A stretch of DNA of 64,000 nucleotides from Paraburkholderia fungorum (GTDB lineage: Bacteria; Pseudomonadota; Gammaproteobacteria; Burkholderiales; Burkholderiaceae). Below are positions 17,404 through 26,532 of this stretch, in pieces; the first letter of the stretch is position 1, and every line of letters begins with the position of its first letter. Made by a program: the position numbers and the translations under genes. Where the stretch lies: assembly GCF_900099835.1 (NCBI RefSeq), contig NZ_FNKP01000001.1, forward strand, positions 3,573,557-3,637,556, read 5' to 3'. Below the pieces are notes generated by a model. It searched no databases. It saw nothing but the letters and a program-made list of their open reading frames with translations, and was not told where the DNA came from.

Positions 17404-17458
17404 TATCAAATTGGTGCATCGCACTTAATTTTTAATGGTGCCATATCAAATTGGGGCA
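17404..17458 (-). repeat. two 15-bp direct repeats 40 bp apart upstream of gltBD
   Basis: TATCAAATTGGTGCA at 17404-17418 and TATCAAATTGGGGCA at 17444-17458 differ at one base. They begin exactly 40 bp apart, nearly four helical turns. On the coding strand of gltB they read TGCMCCAATTTGATA, and a further GGTGCC lies between them. TGCACC / GGTGCA halves resemble NtrC-type sites. They lie roughly 60-120 bp upstream of the predicted start of transcription. Confidence 0.55.
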
Positions 17459-17462
17459 AAAG

Positions 17463-17487
17463 AAAACGGCATGCGCGATGCCGTTTT
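17463..17487 (-). terminator. terminator after the RAYT-like gene
   Basis: AAAACGGCAT and ATGCCGTTTT form a perfect 10-bp stem with a 5-nt loop. On the minus strand it is followed by CTTTTG, so it ends transcription of the transposase-like gene before the gltB control region. Confidence 0.75.
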
Positions 17488-17513
17488 CGTGCAGATCTTT
17501 GATGCGAAACGCT

Positions 17514-18221
17514 TTATTGGGTATGAGGCGTCTCGCGGACCTTGCGCGGCCGCCCGCGCGGCAGCGGCGATACACGCCTGTTTGCGGCCCGTGCGGCCCA
17601 TTCGCGATAGGTATCGCTGCCCAGAACCCAGCCTTTTAGCGTGGCCTGCTGAAGCTGGCTGGCTTCGCGTTCGTCGAGCGGCTGCTCGCACAATTCGCGG
17701 TACGCGCGTTGACGTTCGAACGGCGTATTGCCGAGCGACCAGTACAACGGGTGGTCGGTGATCAGGCTGTCGAGCGTGAGGCCGATGTGATGCCGGTAAC
17801 TCGACCAGCGGTAATCTTCCGGCGCGCTCACCAGTTGCGCGCGCACCGGACACATTTCGACGACCCGGCTCGCCAGCAAAAAGTAGCGCTCGCCCTCGAT
17901 TACCGTGGCACGATAGCGACCCTCCCACAAGGTTCCGCGACGCGCGTAACGCCGGTTGAAGTGCGCCACATAGCGACGCCCCACCGCCTGCATCGCTTTC
18001 GGCAGACTCGACTCCTCGGTGGGAGTGACGAGCAGTTGCACGGCGCCAGGCATCAACGCGTACGCATGGATCGAGAGGTGATGGTCGCGCGAAGCCGCCT
18101 TCAGGCAGTCGATGAAGAGTTCGTAGTCCTGGTCGTCGACGAATGCGGGCTGCTGATCGAGCCCGCGAAGGATGACGTGCTGCGGCTGGTCAGGGACATA
18201 AAGACGTGCAAGCCGTGCCAT
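17514..18221 (-). CDS. REP-associated tyrosine transposase-like protein, catalytic residues missing
   Basis: A 235-residue member of the Y1_Tnp / RAYT family (REP-associated relatives of IS200 transposases). Family features include the R-G-L/x-x-x start strand, H-A-Y-A-L-M-P, the R-R-G-T-L-W-E-G-R-Y segment, P-V-R-A and W-S-S-Y. The metal-binding H-U-H motif expected after L-M-P is replaced by A60-V61-Q62 (codons GCC GTG CAA). The position of the catalytic Tyr, four to five residues before P-V-R-A, is V120 (GTC). The protein therefore cannot cut DNA in the known way. The frame is intact and well spaced, so it may be domesticated for DNA or RNA binding (inference). No flanking REP array is evident. 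Confidence 0.85.
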   Translation of the reverse strand: MARLARLYVPDQPQHVILRGLDQQPAFVDDQDYELFIDCLKAASRDHHLSIHAYALMPGAVQLLVTPTEESSLPKAMQAVGRRYVAHFNRRYARRGTLWEGRYRATVIEGERYFLLASRVVEMCPVRAQLVSAPEDYRWSSYRHHIGLTLDSLITDHPLYWSLGNTPFERQRAYRELCEQPLDEREASQLQQATLKGWVLGSDTYREWAARAANRRVSPLPRGRPRKVRETPHTQ

Positions 18222-18408
18222 GCTGGAGTATCCGATAGTCGCGTTGGTACATACCCGAAGGTCCGAAGAGCCGCATGCGCCAAAGGTTCGACGCGGCGCG
18301 GCCAGGCCAGAAAGCGCGCGGCGCTTAGGGAGAAAGCTCTAACCGCCGCGTATGGTTAGTTTCAAACGTTCTCGTCATAATGAGCGGGCCTTTTTTGGAG
18401 GAGCACAT

Positions 18409-19134
18409 ATGAAATTAAAACAGGCCGTAACGGGGATCGCAGCGTTAGCTTGCATGTCAACAGCAGCGCATGCGCAATCGGCCGGTACCATTTACTTCAC
18501 GACGGGCTGGTTCCACCTGGCGCCTCAATCGAGCAGCAAGCCGCTCACGATAACCAGCCTTGGCGGCAGCCCGACCAACATCACCGAACCCAACACCGGC
18601 GCATCGCTTGATTCCGCCGATACCCTCGGCCTCACCGCCGGCTACTTCATCACCGATCACATCGCGACCGAATTTGTTATTGGCGTCCCGCCCAAGTTCG
18701 CTCTGAACGGCACGGGCAGCTTCGAACAATACGGCAAACTGGGTTCGGCAAAACAGTGGAGCCCGACTCTGCTGTTCAAGTACTACTTCAACGCACCGAC
18801 CGCCTCGTTCCGCCCGTATCTTGGCGTCGGCGTGAGCCGCATCTGGTTCACGGACGAAAAGATCACCAACGGCGTGTTCCAGGCAAACGTTCTGCATGGT
18901 CCGACCAGCGTCTCTACGGATAGTTCGTGGGAGCCCGTGTTTAATGCCGGTTTCACGTACGCATTCAATCAGCACTGGTTCGCGGGCGTGTCGCTCTCCT
19001 ATCTGCCGCTCAGCACGACAGCCAAACTGACGACCGCAGCGAATACACCGGTCGGCACACTGACCGCGACGTCGCAAACCAAGATCAAGCTGAACCCGAT
19101 CGTCACGTACGTCAACATCGGTTACCGTTTCTAA
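18409..19134 (+). CDS. ompW: OmpW-family outer-membrane protein
   Basis: A 241-residue precursor with a signal peptide of about 22 residues (cleavage after A-H-A). The mature part has alternating aromatic/hydrophobic strands fitting the eight-stranded OmpW barrel, including G-Y-F-I-T-D-H-I-A-T-E, F-R-P-Y-L-G-V-G-V and a terminal Phe in V-N-I-G-Y-R-F for BAM recognition. OmpW proteins form narrow hydrophobic channels in the outer membrane; the substrate here is unknown. A very strong ribosome binding site (GGAGGAG, 5 nt spacing) fixes the ATG. A CATAAT -10-like box lies at 18376-18381. A terminator follows. Confidence 0.9.
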   Translation: MKLKQAVTGIAALACMSTAAHAQSAGTIYFTTGWFHLAPQSSSKPLTITSLGGSPTNITEPNTGASLDSADTLGLTAGYFITDHIATEFVIGVPPKFALNGTGSFEQYGKLGSAKQWSPTLLFKYYFNAPTASFRPYLGVGVSRIWFTDEKITNGVFQANVLHGPTSVSTDSSWEPVFNAGFTYAFNQHWFAGVSLSYLPLSTTAKLTTAANTPVGTLTATSQTKIKLNPIVTYVNIGYRF

Positions 19135-19478
19135 CGCTCTCGAAGAAAATTGGGGCCGTTGAGTTAGGTTAGTCGAATTTTCGCGGGTTAGACAACGCCG
19201 TCATTTATCCAGTGACGGCGTTTTTTTATTTGGCGCGTAGGGTGTACGGTAATTTTCATGGGCCTGCCGGATGCGAGCTCGAAAGTTTGTAAATTTAACC
19301 CGCGACCACGCCGGCTTGTGCAATATGTGCTGACGAATTCGAGCCGGTTCCGCCGCGCTTAGGGGGTTTCAGCTTTGGCACCGAAGTTGCGTTCGCATGG
19401 TGTTTCCCGCGTCGCGACGCAACACTGCGTCATGATGAAACGCGTGGGACCTTTTTGACCCTCATCGACGGAGCGACC
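19135..19478. other. 344-bp intergenic region between ompW and the DUF883 gene
   Basis: It contains the ompW terminator at its left side and the ribosome binding site GGAG (19470-19473) at its right end. No open frame with coding character and no RNA gene is visible in between. Confidence 0.5.
19194..19229 (+). terminator. Rho-independent terminator after ompW
   Basis: AACGCCGTCA and TGACGGCGTT form a 10-bp stem with a 9-nt loop, followed by a run of T (seven from 19221). Confidence 0.9.
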
Positions 19479-19859
19479 ATGACAGCACTTCCGAACACGA
19501 GAGACGCCCTCGGCGAATCCTGGACGAGCACGAGCCGCCGCGCGCGACGTATTGCCCGCCATAGCCGCCATGCGGCAGAAGATATTGCAGGCGAACTGCG
19601 CACGCTGATGTCCGAACTCGAGTCCACTTTGGCGGACGGCACCCAGGCCGACGCTGTGGCATTGCGCGGCAAGTTGCGCAAACAACTGGAAGCCGCGCGC
19701 GCCCGCCTGAACGACACCCGTGAAGCCGTGCGCGAACGCGCCGAAGTCGCGATCTCGGATGCCGACGATTACGTGCATGAAAACCCGTGGCAGACGATTG
19801 CGATCGTCGGCGGGGTTGCGTTGATCGCGGGGGCGCTGTTTGCGTCGCGGTTGCGCTGA
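19479..19859 (+). CDS. DUF883 (ElaB/YqjD-like) membrane-anchored protein
   Basis: A 126-residue protein. The N-terminal part is basic and helical (many Arg/Glu/Ala heptads, about 15-100). A C-terminal transmembrane helix follows (I-A-I-V-G-G-V-A-L-I-A-G-A-L-F), preceded by the family hallmark Y-V-H-E-N-P-W-Q. In E. coli, YqjD and ElaB bind ribosomes at the inner membrane in stationary phase; a similar role here is by family analogy. ATG 19479 has GGAG 5 nt upstream. An in-frame TTG at 19455 is possible but less likely. Confidence 0.85.
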   Translation: MTALPNTRDALGESWTSTSRRARRIARHSRHAAEDIAGELRTLMSELESTLADGTQADAVALRGKLRKQLEAARARLNDTREAVRERAEVAISDADDYVHENPWQTIAIVGGVALIAGALFASRLR

Positions 19860-20020
19860 CGGATTGCGGATTGCGTGACGGTTGGCGACGGCGCGCGCTG
19901 AGCGGCCGTCGGTCGCGCGGATTGCGTAAAATTAAAGCGCCGCGCTGTCTGGTGATGAGCTAAATGGATGCGGCTGCCGCTGCCCCATCAGCAACATGTC
20001 GCGAATTGCGCGTGTAGGGC

Positions 20021-20038
20021 AGCGTTTATTTGAACGCT
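20021..20038. other. short inverted repeat downstream of dgt
   Basis: AGCGTT and AACGCT flank a 6-nt centre. There is no T-run on either side, so it is a weak terminator candidate or a protein-binding palindrome. It lies in the convergent gap between the DUF883 gene and dgt. Confidence 0.3.
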
Positions 20039-20094
20039 GATCCTTACTAAGCGCGACACCGCCGCCGACGGCTCAAAATACCGCGCCGCCTGGC

Positions 20095-21300
20095 CTAGTT
20101 GTCGTCGATCACAAAGAGCCGCTGATACTCCTTCACCGCGTATCGATCCGTCATGCCCGCGATGTAATGCGCGATTAACCGGGGTTGCGACGCCGCGTCC
20201 GTTGACTGATAGCCCGGCGGCAACAGCCGCGGATCTTCCGTGAATGCGTCGAACAGCCCCACCACCACGCGACGAGCCTTGTTGGCCATACGCATCACGC
20301 GGTAATGGCGATACAGGTTCTTGAATAGAAAGCGCTTGAGCGTGGCCGCCTGCGCGGCCGTCGTTTCGCTATGCGCAACGAGCGCAGGCGCGGCGCGCAC
20401 GTCGTCGAGCGACTGCGGTGCATGGCGCACCAGATTCGACTGGGTCGTCTCGATCAGGTCGACAATCAGCGCGTTGATAATCCGGCGCACCGTTTCGTGG
20501 ATCAATCTGCGTCCTTCGATCTGCGGATAATCGCCGCGCGCCGTCTCGTAATGCGTCTGCCACAACTCCACTTCCGCCAGTTGCTCGACGGTGAGCAAAC
20601 CGGAACGCAAACCGTCATCGACGTCGTGATTGTTGTAGGCGATCTCGTCGGCAACATTGGCAATCTGCGCTTCGATGGACGGCTGCCGTCCTTCGAGAAA
20701 CCGTTCGCCTAACGCCCCCAGCCGCCGCGCGTTCTCTCGCGAACAATGTTTGAGGATGCCCTCACGGGTCTCGAAGCACAGATTCAGGCCGTTAAACGCG
20801 CCGTAGTGCTCTTCCAGATCGTCGACCACCGCGAGACTTTGCAGGTTGTGCTCGAAGCCGCCATGCTCGCGCATGCATTCGTTCAAGGCGTCCTGTCCGG
20901 CATGGCCGAACGGCGTGTGGCCGAGATCATGAGCAAGTGAAATGGCCTCGACGAGGTCTTCGTTGACGCGCAGATTGCGCGCGACCGAACGCGCGATCTG
21001 CGCGACTTCGAGACTGTGCGTGAGACGGGTGCGAAACAGATCGCCCTCGTGATTCACGAAGACTTGCGTCTTGTATTCGAGTCGACGGAATGCCGTGGAG
21101 TGGACGATACGATCGCGGTCGCGCTGAAACTCGGTGCGCGCGCCTGGCGCGGATTCGGGATAGCGGCGGCCGTGCGACTGCGCGGAATGCGCGGCGTAAG
21201 GCGCGAGATGCGCTTCGAGTGCGTCCTGCGTCGGCACGGCGAGCACCGCCATGCGTGCCGCCGGGTCATGCTGTACTTCGTCGCTGCGCCTGTCAGTCAC
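20095..21300 (-). CDS. dgt: dGTP triphosphohydrolase-like HD protein
   Basis: A 401-residue HD-superfamily protein of the Dgt family, which hydrolyses dNTPs (classically dGTP) to nucleoside plus triphosphate. The metal-binding set is visible as [18 protein letters not shown] and the later [11 protein letters not shown]. An N-terminal [22 protein letters not shown] segment binds the nucleotide. The start is GTG with GGAG 7 nt upstream; the later in-frame ATG at 21252 has no ribosome binding site. It is the last gene of the pil-aro run, 73 bp after aroB. Confidence 0.92.
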   Translation of the reverse strand: MTDRRSDEVQHDPAARMAVLAVPTQDALEAHLAPYAAHSAQSHGRRYPESAPGARTEFQRDRDRIVHSTAFRRLEYKTQVFVNHEGDLFRTRLTHSLEVAQIARSVARNLRVNEDLVEAISLAHDLGHTPFGHAGQDALNECMREHGGFEHNLQSLAVVDDLEEHYGAFNGLNLCFETREGILKHCSRENARRLGALGERFLEGRQPSIEAQIANVADEIAYNNHDVDDGLRSGLLTVEQLAEVELWQTHYETARGDYPQIEGRRLIHETVRRIINALIVDLIETTQSNLVRHAPQSLDDVRAAPALVAHSETTAAQAATLKRFLFKNLYRHYRVMRMANKARRVVVGLFDAFTEDPRLLPPGYQSTDAASQPRLIAHYIAGMTDRYAVKEYQRLFVIDDN

Positions 21301-21373
21301 CGGGTTCTCCGAAACATGGGCGGCGCCTCGTGACGCGGGTGCTTGATGCCTCGCTGAAAAATGCTCCGTCGAA

Positions 21374-22450
21374 CTAGATAGCGGCGGCCAGCGTGGCTTG
21401 CACTTCGGCGTCGGGCGCCTGGGTGATCAGCGTCTCACCGAAACGCTTCAGCAGAATGAATTTGATTGCGCCGGCTTCTGCCTTCTTGTCGACCTGCATG
21501 AGTTCGACATAACGCGCTGCGCCGAGCGACGGCGCTTTGGTCGGCAAATGCGCGGCGACGATCACGTCGACCAGGCGCTTGCGCTCCGCGGCGTCGAGAT
21601 AGCCCATGCGCACGGAGAGATCCGCCGCCATCACCATTCCGCAGCCGACGGCCTCGCCGTGCAGCCATTCGCCATAGCCGAGTCCGGCTTCGATCGCGTG
21701 GCCGAACGTGTGGCCGAAATTGAGGATGGCGCGCAGGCCGCCTTCGCGCTCGTCCTGAGCCACCACCGACGCCTTGATCTCGCACGACCGCTTGACCGCC
21801 TCGGTCAGCGCTTCCGGCTCGCAGCGGTTCAGCGCATCGATATTGCATTCGATCCAGTCGAAGAAGCCGGCGTCGGCGATCGCGCCGGTCTTGATGACTT
21901 CGGCGACGCCCGCAGCCAGTTCGCGCCCGGGCAGCGTGCGCAGCGCGCCGATGTCGGCGATCACTGCCTGCGGCTGGTAGAACGCGCCGATCATGTTCTT
22001 GCCGAGCGGGTGATTGATACCCGTCTTGCCGCCCACCGACGAATCCACCTGCGACAGCAACGTGGTCGGCACCTGGATGAACGGCACGCCACGCATGTAG
22101 CAGGCAGCCGCAAAACCGGTCATGTCGCCGATCACGCCGCCGCCCAGTGCGATCAGCGTGGTCTTGCGGTCGGCGCGCGAGCCGAGCAGCGCGTCGAAAA
22201 TCAGATTCAGCGTTTCGAGATTCTTGTGCGCTTCGCCGTCCGGCAAAACGACCGTCGACACCTGTTTGCCCAGCGGCGCCAGCGCGGCGCGCAGCTTGTC
22301 GCCGTAAAGCGGGTCGACGGTGGTGTTGGTGACGATGGTGACCGAGTTACCGGCGATGTGCGGCGCGAACAACGCCGTCTGACCGATCAGATCGGCACCG
22401 ATATGGATGGGGTAGGCGCGCTCGCCCAGTTCGACGTTGACGGTAATCAT
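21374..22450 (-). CDS. aroB: 3-dehydroquinate synthase
   Basis: A 358-residue enzyme that converts DAHP to 3-dehydroquinate, step two of the shikimate pathway, using NAD+ and a divalent metal. NAD-binding [24 protein letters not shown] and metal-ligand segments G-H-T-F-G-H-A and L-H-G-E-A-V are present. I chose ATG 22450 (MITVNV) from family length; an ATG at 22459 (MDRMITV) overlaps the aroK stop as TAATG and could be the translated start through coupling. It follows aroK directly. Confidence 0.96.
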   Translation of the reverse strand: MITVNVELGERAYPIHIGADLIGQTALFAPHIAGNSVTIVTNTTVDPLYGDKLRAALAPLGKQVSTVVLPDGEAHKNLETLNLIFDALLGSRADRKTTLIALGGGVIGDMTGFAAACYMRGVPFIQVPTTLLSQVDSSVGGKTGINHPLGKNMIGAFYQPQAVIADIGALRTLPGRELAAGVAEVIKTGAIADAGFFDWIECNIDALNRCEPEALTEAVKRSCEIKASVVAQDEREGGLRAILNFGHTFGHAIEAGLGYGEWLHGEAVGCGMVMAADLSVRMGYLDAAERKRLVDVIVAAHLPTKAPSLGAARYVELMQVDKKAEAGAIKFILLKRFGETLITQAPDAEVQATLAAAI

Positions 22451-22458
22451 ACGGTCCA

Positions 22459-23010
22459 TTATGAAGCAGGATGTTTGGCTACGCCGGCCATCTCGAGCTG
22501 CATCAGAACCATATTGACGAGTCCGTTGACCGAAGGCCGGCCGGTTTCAATCACGAAATGCGCGCATTCCCGGTACAGCGGGTCGCGCACTTCATAGAGT
22601 GCTTCGAGGCGTGCCTTGGGATCTTCGGTCTGCAGAAGCGGCCGGTTCTTGTCGCGCCGGGTGCGCAGCCACAGATCGTGCGGATTGGCGCGCAGATAGA
22701 TCACTACGCCGTTGTTCTGCAGCGCCGTGCGGTTTTCAGCCCGCAAAACCGCGCCGCCGCCGGTCGCCAGCACGATATTTTCGCGCCCGGTGAGCTCGGA
22801 AATCACGCTCGCCTCGCGGTCGCGAAAGCCCGCCTCGCCCTCCAGCTCGAAGATCACAGGGATGCGCGCGCCCGTACGCGCTTCGATTTCATGGTCGGAA
22901 TCGAAGAACGGGCGATCGAGACGGCGCGCAATGGCCCGGCCCACGGTGGTTTTCCCTGCCCCCATGAGCCCTACGAAAATTACATTGGCGTGTGCGTCCC
23001 GCGCTTGCAA
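22459..23010 (-). CDS. aroK: shikimate kinase
   Basis: A 183-residue kinase that phosphorylates shikimate at the 3-OH using ATP. The P-loop G-L-M-G-A-G-K-T-T is at residues 14-22, the shikimate-binding acid in F-F-D-S-D at about 33-37, and G-G-G-A-V-L and R-P-L-L are further on. The most likely start is TTG 23010 with AGAGGA about 6 nt upstream, matching the usual length of about 184 residues; upstream in-frame codons give an untypical extension. Its stop overlaps the possible upstream aroB start by one base. Confidence 0.95.
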   Translation of the reverse strand: MQARDAHANVIFVGLMGAGKTTVGRAIARRLDRPFFDSDHEIEARTGARIPVIFELEGEAGFRDREASVISELTGRENIVLATGGGAVLRAENRTALQNNGVVIYLRANPHDLWLRTRRDKNRPLLQTEDPKARLEALYEVRDPLYRECAHFVIETGRPSVNGLVNMVLMQLEMAGVAKHPAS

Positions 23011-23117
23011 CGGTGTCCTCTGGCTAATCCGGTATGGGTTCGTGCCGCAGCTTACTGGCAAAGCAGCCGCCTTGTCGAGCCTGAGCGCCGCCGCTGGCGA
23101 GCGACGGCACCCTATCC

Positions 23118-24857
23118 CTAATTTTTCTGGACGACGCGCGGCGTGATGAAAATTGCCAGTTCACTGCGCTGGTCACGATGTGTGGTGTTGCGAAAAAGCG
23201 CGCCCAAAAACGGTATTTTGCCCAGGAGCGGCACCCGAGTCACATCATCCCGGTCGTCGGTCGCGTAAATTCCGCCGATCGACACCGTACCACCATCCTC
23301 GACTTCGACGCGTGTTTGTACGTGTTTGGTGTTGATCGCGGGTCCGGCGTCGGTCTGTTCGCCGACGCTGTCTTTGGCGACGTCGAGGTCCAGCACAACG
23401 CGGCCGTCCGGCATGATTTGCGGCTCGACCTCCAGTTTGAGCGTAGCCCGGCGAAACTGCACGCCCGACACGCCCTGCCCCACTTTCGCCTGATACGGCA
23501 GCTCGGTGCCCTGCTCGACCACCGCTTTCATCCGGTCCGCCGTGACGACACGCGGACTCGACACGATTTCCCCGCGCCCCTCGGCTTCGAGCGCACTCAG
23601 CTCGACATTCAGCAGACGGGTGGCTGCGGCGGCGAATAGGCTCAGGCCGGCGGTTGCCGCGTCGAAGCCTGAAATCGGCCGGGCCGACAGATCGTAGACG
23701 GTGCCGTCCGCGTTGCCGTTCAAACCTTTCGCCGTACCGTCGGAGTTAGTGGCCGCCATCGACAGCTTCACGCCGAGATTGCGCGAAAAACCATGCTCGC
23801 CTTCGACGATATGCGCCTCGATCAGCACCTGGCGGGTCGGCCGGTCGACTGCGGCGACCAGCGCCTCAATCTGCGCGAGCCGCCCTTCGATGTCGGTAAT
23901 GAACAGGAGATTGGTGCGCGGGTCCGCCGTCACGGCACCACGCTTGGACAGCACGCGCTGGGTGCCGGAACCGGTCAGCAGACGCCGGACATCCTCGGCA
24001 TGCGCGTAATGCAGCTGGACCGTGCGGCTCGCCAGCGGCTCGAGGTCGGCGGCACGCGCGTGGGCTTCGAAACGCTGTCGCTCGCGCGCCGCCAGTTCCG
24101 CCTGGGGCGCGACCCAGACCACATTGCCGTGGCGCTCCATGGCCAGATTGTTGACGTCGAGCAAGGTGTCGAATGCCGCTCGCCATGGCACCTTGTCGAG
24201 CCGCAACGAGACCACGCCGCGCACTTTCTCGCTCGCCACAATGTTCAGGCCCGTGAACTCGGCGAAGGCCTTGAGGACCGCCCCGAGCTCGGCTTTCTGG
24301 AAACTCAGGGAGATCGGTTTGTTGTCGGCGGCAAGATGGGCGTCGGCGGCGGTTTTAGGCGCGCCGCTCAGGCGTTCGAGCGGCGGCAATGGCACCGGCG
24401 GACCTTCCAGGCCGGAGGCGTTCGTGGAGTCGTCGCGAGGCTGGTCGGACGGGCGTCTTTGCAGTGGGACCGAACCTTCAACGGCGTCGGCAAATGTGCT
24501 CGCGTCGGCTTCGGGCGGCACGCCGTCAGACGATGTGGCGCTTCGCGCGGCGCCTGGATCGTCCGATGAATCGTCGCGAAATGGATTGGCCACTTCTGCG
24601 GCGACGGCACGCGGCAGCGGCACTGCGTCGTACGAAGCATCGGACTGCGGCGCAACGGAACCGTCGGCCAGCATATAGGCGGGTAACGGCGGCAGCGGCC
24701 CAATCGACGCGTGCGCAAGGCCGCCGCCCAACGTCGCGCTGACGCAAAGGCCGACATATAGGAGAGCGCCACGCGGCGCGCATGCGATACCGGAACCGCG
24801 AGCAACCTGCGCGCCGCCATTCGGGTGCACTGCAACGGATGGATCAACAATACGCAT
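23118..24857 (-). CDS. pilQ: type IV pilus secretin PilQ
   Basis: A 579-residue outer-membrane secretin through which the type IV pilus emerges. A long N-terminal region with signal segment and Pro/Ser/Asp-rich linker (to about 175) precedes an STN-like domain (about 185-255: S-L-S-F-Q-K-A-E-L, then D-K-V-P-W), a secretin N1 domain (about 275-340) and the secretin barrel (about 345-579) with [14 protein letters not shown] and [14 protein letters not shown]. Amidase-binding AMIN repeats common in longer PilQ proteins are not visible. Start and upstream stop overlap as TGATG. Confidence 0.92.
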   Translation of the reverse strand: MRIVDPSVAVHPNGGAQVARGSGIACAPRGALLYVGLCVSATLGGGLAHASIGPLPPLPAYMLADGSVAPQSDASYDAVPLPRAVAAEVANPFRDDSSDDPGAARSATSSDGVPPEADASTFADAVEGSVPLQRRPSDQPRDDSTNASGLEGPPVPLPPLERLSGAPKTAADAHLAADNKPISLSFQKAELGAVLKAFAEFTGLNIVASEKVRGVVSLRLDKVPWRAAFDTLLDVNNLAMERHGNVVWVAPQAELAARERQRFEAHARAADLEPLASRTVQLHYAHAEDVRRLLTGSGTQRVLSKRGAVTADPRTNLLFITDIEGRLAQIEALVAAVDRPTRQVLIEAHIVEGEHGFSRNLGVKLSMAATNSDGTAKGLNGNADGTVYDLSARPISGFDAATAGLSLFAAAATRLLNVELSALEAEGRGEIVSSPRVVTADRMKAVVEQGTELPYQAKVGQGVSGVQFRRATLKLEVEPQIMPDGRVVLDLDVAKDSVGEQTDAGPAINTKHVQTRVEVEDGGTVSIGGIYATDDRDDVTRVPLLGKIPFLGALFRNTTHRDQRSELAIFITPRVVQKN

Positions 24858-25777
24858 CAGGACGCCTCCGCCAGCGCCAGCGTGCGCGTCGTGCCACCGT
24901 TAGCAAGCGTGACACCATCCGCGTCGATTCTCGTGACCCGCTCAGCCCCGACCTGTTGCCCGGAGGTCACGGTTGTCGAGCCATCCTGCGTATCTAGCAA
25001 AGCCAGACCGCGCGTTAAGTCGCGCAACAATCCGACCACGCGTAGCGACGAACTATCGGGAAGATCGTCACCGGCTTGCATCTGCGGATGCGAAAACGGG
25101 TCGAAGAATACGATGTCTTCGTCGTCATCCGAATCGAGACTTGCGTCGTTGAAAGCGTCGGTCGAAGTGGCTGACACAGCCGGTCGCAGCGCATTGAACA
25201 CGCGCAATGTCGCGCTCACCGATAGAGAGGCGGCATCCTGTTTGACGGTTAAGTCGACTGGCACGATCAGCACCGGCAAGTCGGAAAGCCCGCGCATGAA
25301 CGCCATCAGATGCACGAAGTCGGTGTGGGCGGTGATCTGTAAGGGACGCCCGCCATCGGCGTTCGCGCTGGTCGGCGCACCCGGCGCCACCGCCTGCAAC
25401 GACACGCTATTTTGCGCGGCCAGCTCGGAGACGACGCGCACGTCGTCCGCTGAACTCCAGGGTGCGCGCGATGGCTCGGCGGGCATCGCGGCGAACGCGC
25501 GACGCAACTTGGGCAATTGCGTGAGCGAGCGCGAAGCATCCGCGAGCCGCTGCTTGCTGGCCGCCAACGCAACGCGGCTCGCCTCGATACTGCTCAAGTC
25601 GGCAACAACCGAGCCATACGCGCCCGCGCCAAAAACCAGCGCGGCAATCGCCAAAGCCGTGAGCCAGCGACGCCGCCGACTCCATGCTTCGAGCGGCAAC
25701 CTCGCCTGCGCCATTAAAGAAGAAAGCGAGATTGCGCTGTTCGCCGCGCCGCCGGATTTGACAAGGATCGTGCTCAT
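24857..25777 (-). CDS. fused PilO-PilP pilus alignment protein
   Basis: A 306-residue single protein that appears to join two usual pilus proteins. The N-terminal part is PilO-like: basic cytoplasmic tail, one TM helix (about 39-58), a coiled coil (60-95), and a ferredoxin-like fold (about 110-195). From about 225 (F-F-D-P-F-S-H-P) it becomes PilP-like, with S-L-R-V-V-G-L-L-R-D, A-L-L-D, V-T-S-G-Q-Q-V-G and a final beta segment. The lipobox of a free PilP is absent, as expected for a fusion. It would link inner-membrane PilMN to PilQ. It overlaps pilN by 4 bp and pilQ by 1 bp. Confidence 0.8.
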   Translation of the reverse strand: MSTILVKSGGAANSAISLSSLMAQARLPLEAWSRRRRWLTALAIAALVFGAGAYGSVVADLSSIEASRVALAASKQRLADASRSLTQLPKLRRAFAAMPAEPSRAPWSSADDVRVVSELAAQNSVSLQAVAPGAPTSANADGGRPLQITAHTDFVHLMAFMRGLSDLPVLIVPVDLTVKQDAASLSVSATLRVFNALRPAVSATSTDAFNDASLDSDDDEDIVFFDPFSHPQMQAGDDLPDSSSLRVVGLLRDLTRGLALLDTQDGSTTVTSGQQVGAERVTRIDADGVTLANGGTTRTLALAEAS

Positions 25778-26532
25778 TTTGTACCTCCAGAAATTTCCGA
25801 CTTCACAGGACGCGACGCCGCGGCGGCTGCGACAGCACGAACCGCTTTTAAAACCGGCTCGCGCCAGAGCAACCGCGCGCCAAACTCGATCGGACCGGTC
25901 ACGCTCTCATCCGCGAGCGCGTGAGCACGCAACACTGGACGATGGAGGTCGCTCATCTCCGTTCCCGTCACGCCGCGAATCGCGCCGAGGCGTTTGAGCC
26001 ACTCGGCCGAAGCGAGATGTCCCCGCGAAGTCGCCAGCAATTCGGTGTCGTGTTCACGCTGACGCAACTGCCGCAACACGACGCCGTTGCCGGGTTCAAA
26101 ACTCAGCGCATCGAGCAGATCGCGGAAATGGGTGAGCGGCTCCGACAAGCTCATGGCGAGCGCCGTGGCTTTGCGCTGCTCGTCCTGCGCGCGCGTCAAT
26201 CTGGCGTGTTCGGCGAGCGGCACGGCCATTTGTGTGAAAGACCGTTCAATCGATGCGCGTTCAGCGTCGGTTCGCGTCTTCCCGAATGCCTGCCACGCGG
26301 CCAGAACAACAACAGCGGCGACCCCGGCCAGTGCGGCAGCAAGCCATTCACGCAGACAGCGCCGACGCGCAAGACGCGCATTGCGTTGTCGATAAGGCAG
26401 CAGGTTGAATCCGCCGAGCCATGGTTCTGCGACGCGCACTTTGAGCGATGAAGGTGATGCCTGCGAACTCGCGGAACGCGAAAATCTGCGCGAACGGGAA
26501 AGCAGAGGTGAGTTCAAAAGGTCGCGCGTCAT
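25774..26532 (-). CDS. pilN: type IV pilus assembly protein PilN
   Basis: A 252-residue inner-membrane protein. The hallmark F-N-L-L-P-Y-R, which binds the cytoplasmic actin-like PilM, is at about residue 43. One TM helix follows (about 65-83), then a coiled coil and a periplasmic ferredoxin-like domain. The N-terminal 40 residues before the PilM-binding motif are longer than usual and Ser/Arg-rich. The ATG at 26532 overlaps the pilM stop as ATGA; a longer in-frame extension inside pilM is less likely. Partners are PilM and the PilO part of the next protein. Confidence 0.88.
   Translation of the reverse strand: MTRDLLNSPLLSRSRRFSRSASSQASPSSLKVRVAEPWLGGFNLLPYRQRNARLARRRCLREWLAAALAGVAAVVVLAAWQAFGKTRTDAERASIERSFTQMAVPLAEHARLTRAQDEQRKATALAMSLSEPLTHFRDLLDALSFEPGNGVVLRQLRQREHDTELLATSRGHLASAEWLKRLGAIRGVTGTEMSDLHRPVLRAHALADESVTGPIEFGARLLWREPVLKAVRAVAAAAASRPVKSEISGGTK

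Noticed and set aside
17514..18221. Active insertion sequence or IS200 element
   Set aside because: Catalytic residues are missing and no element ends, target duplication or REP array could be seen around the gene.
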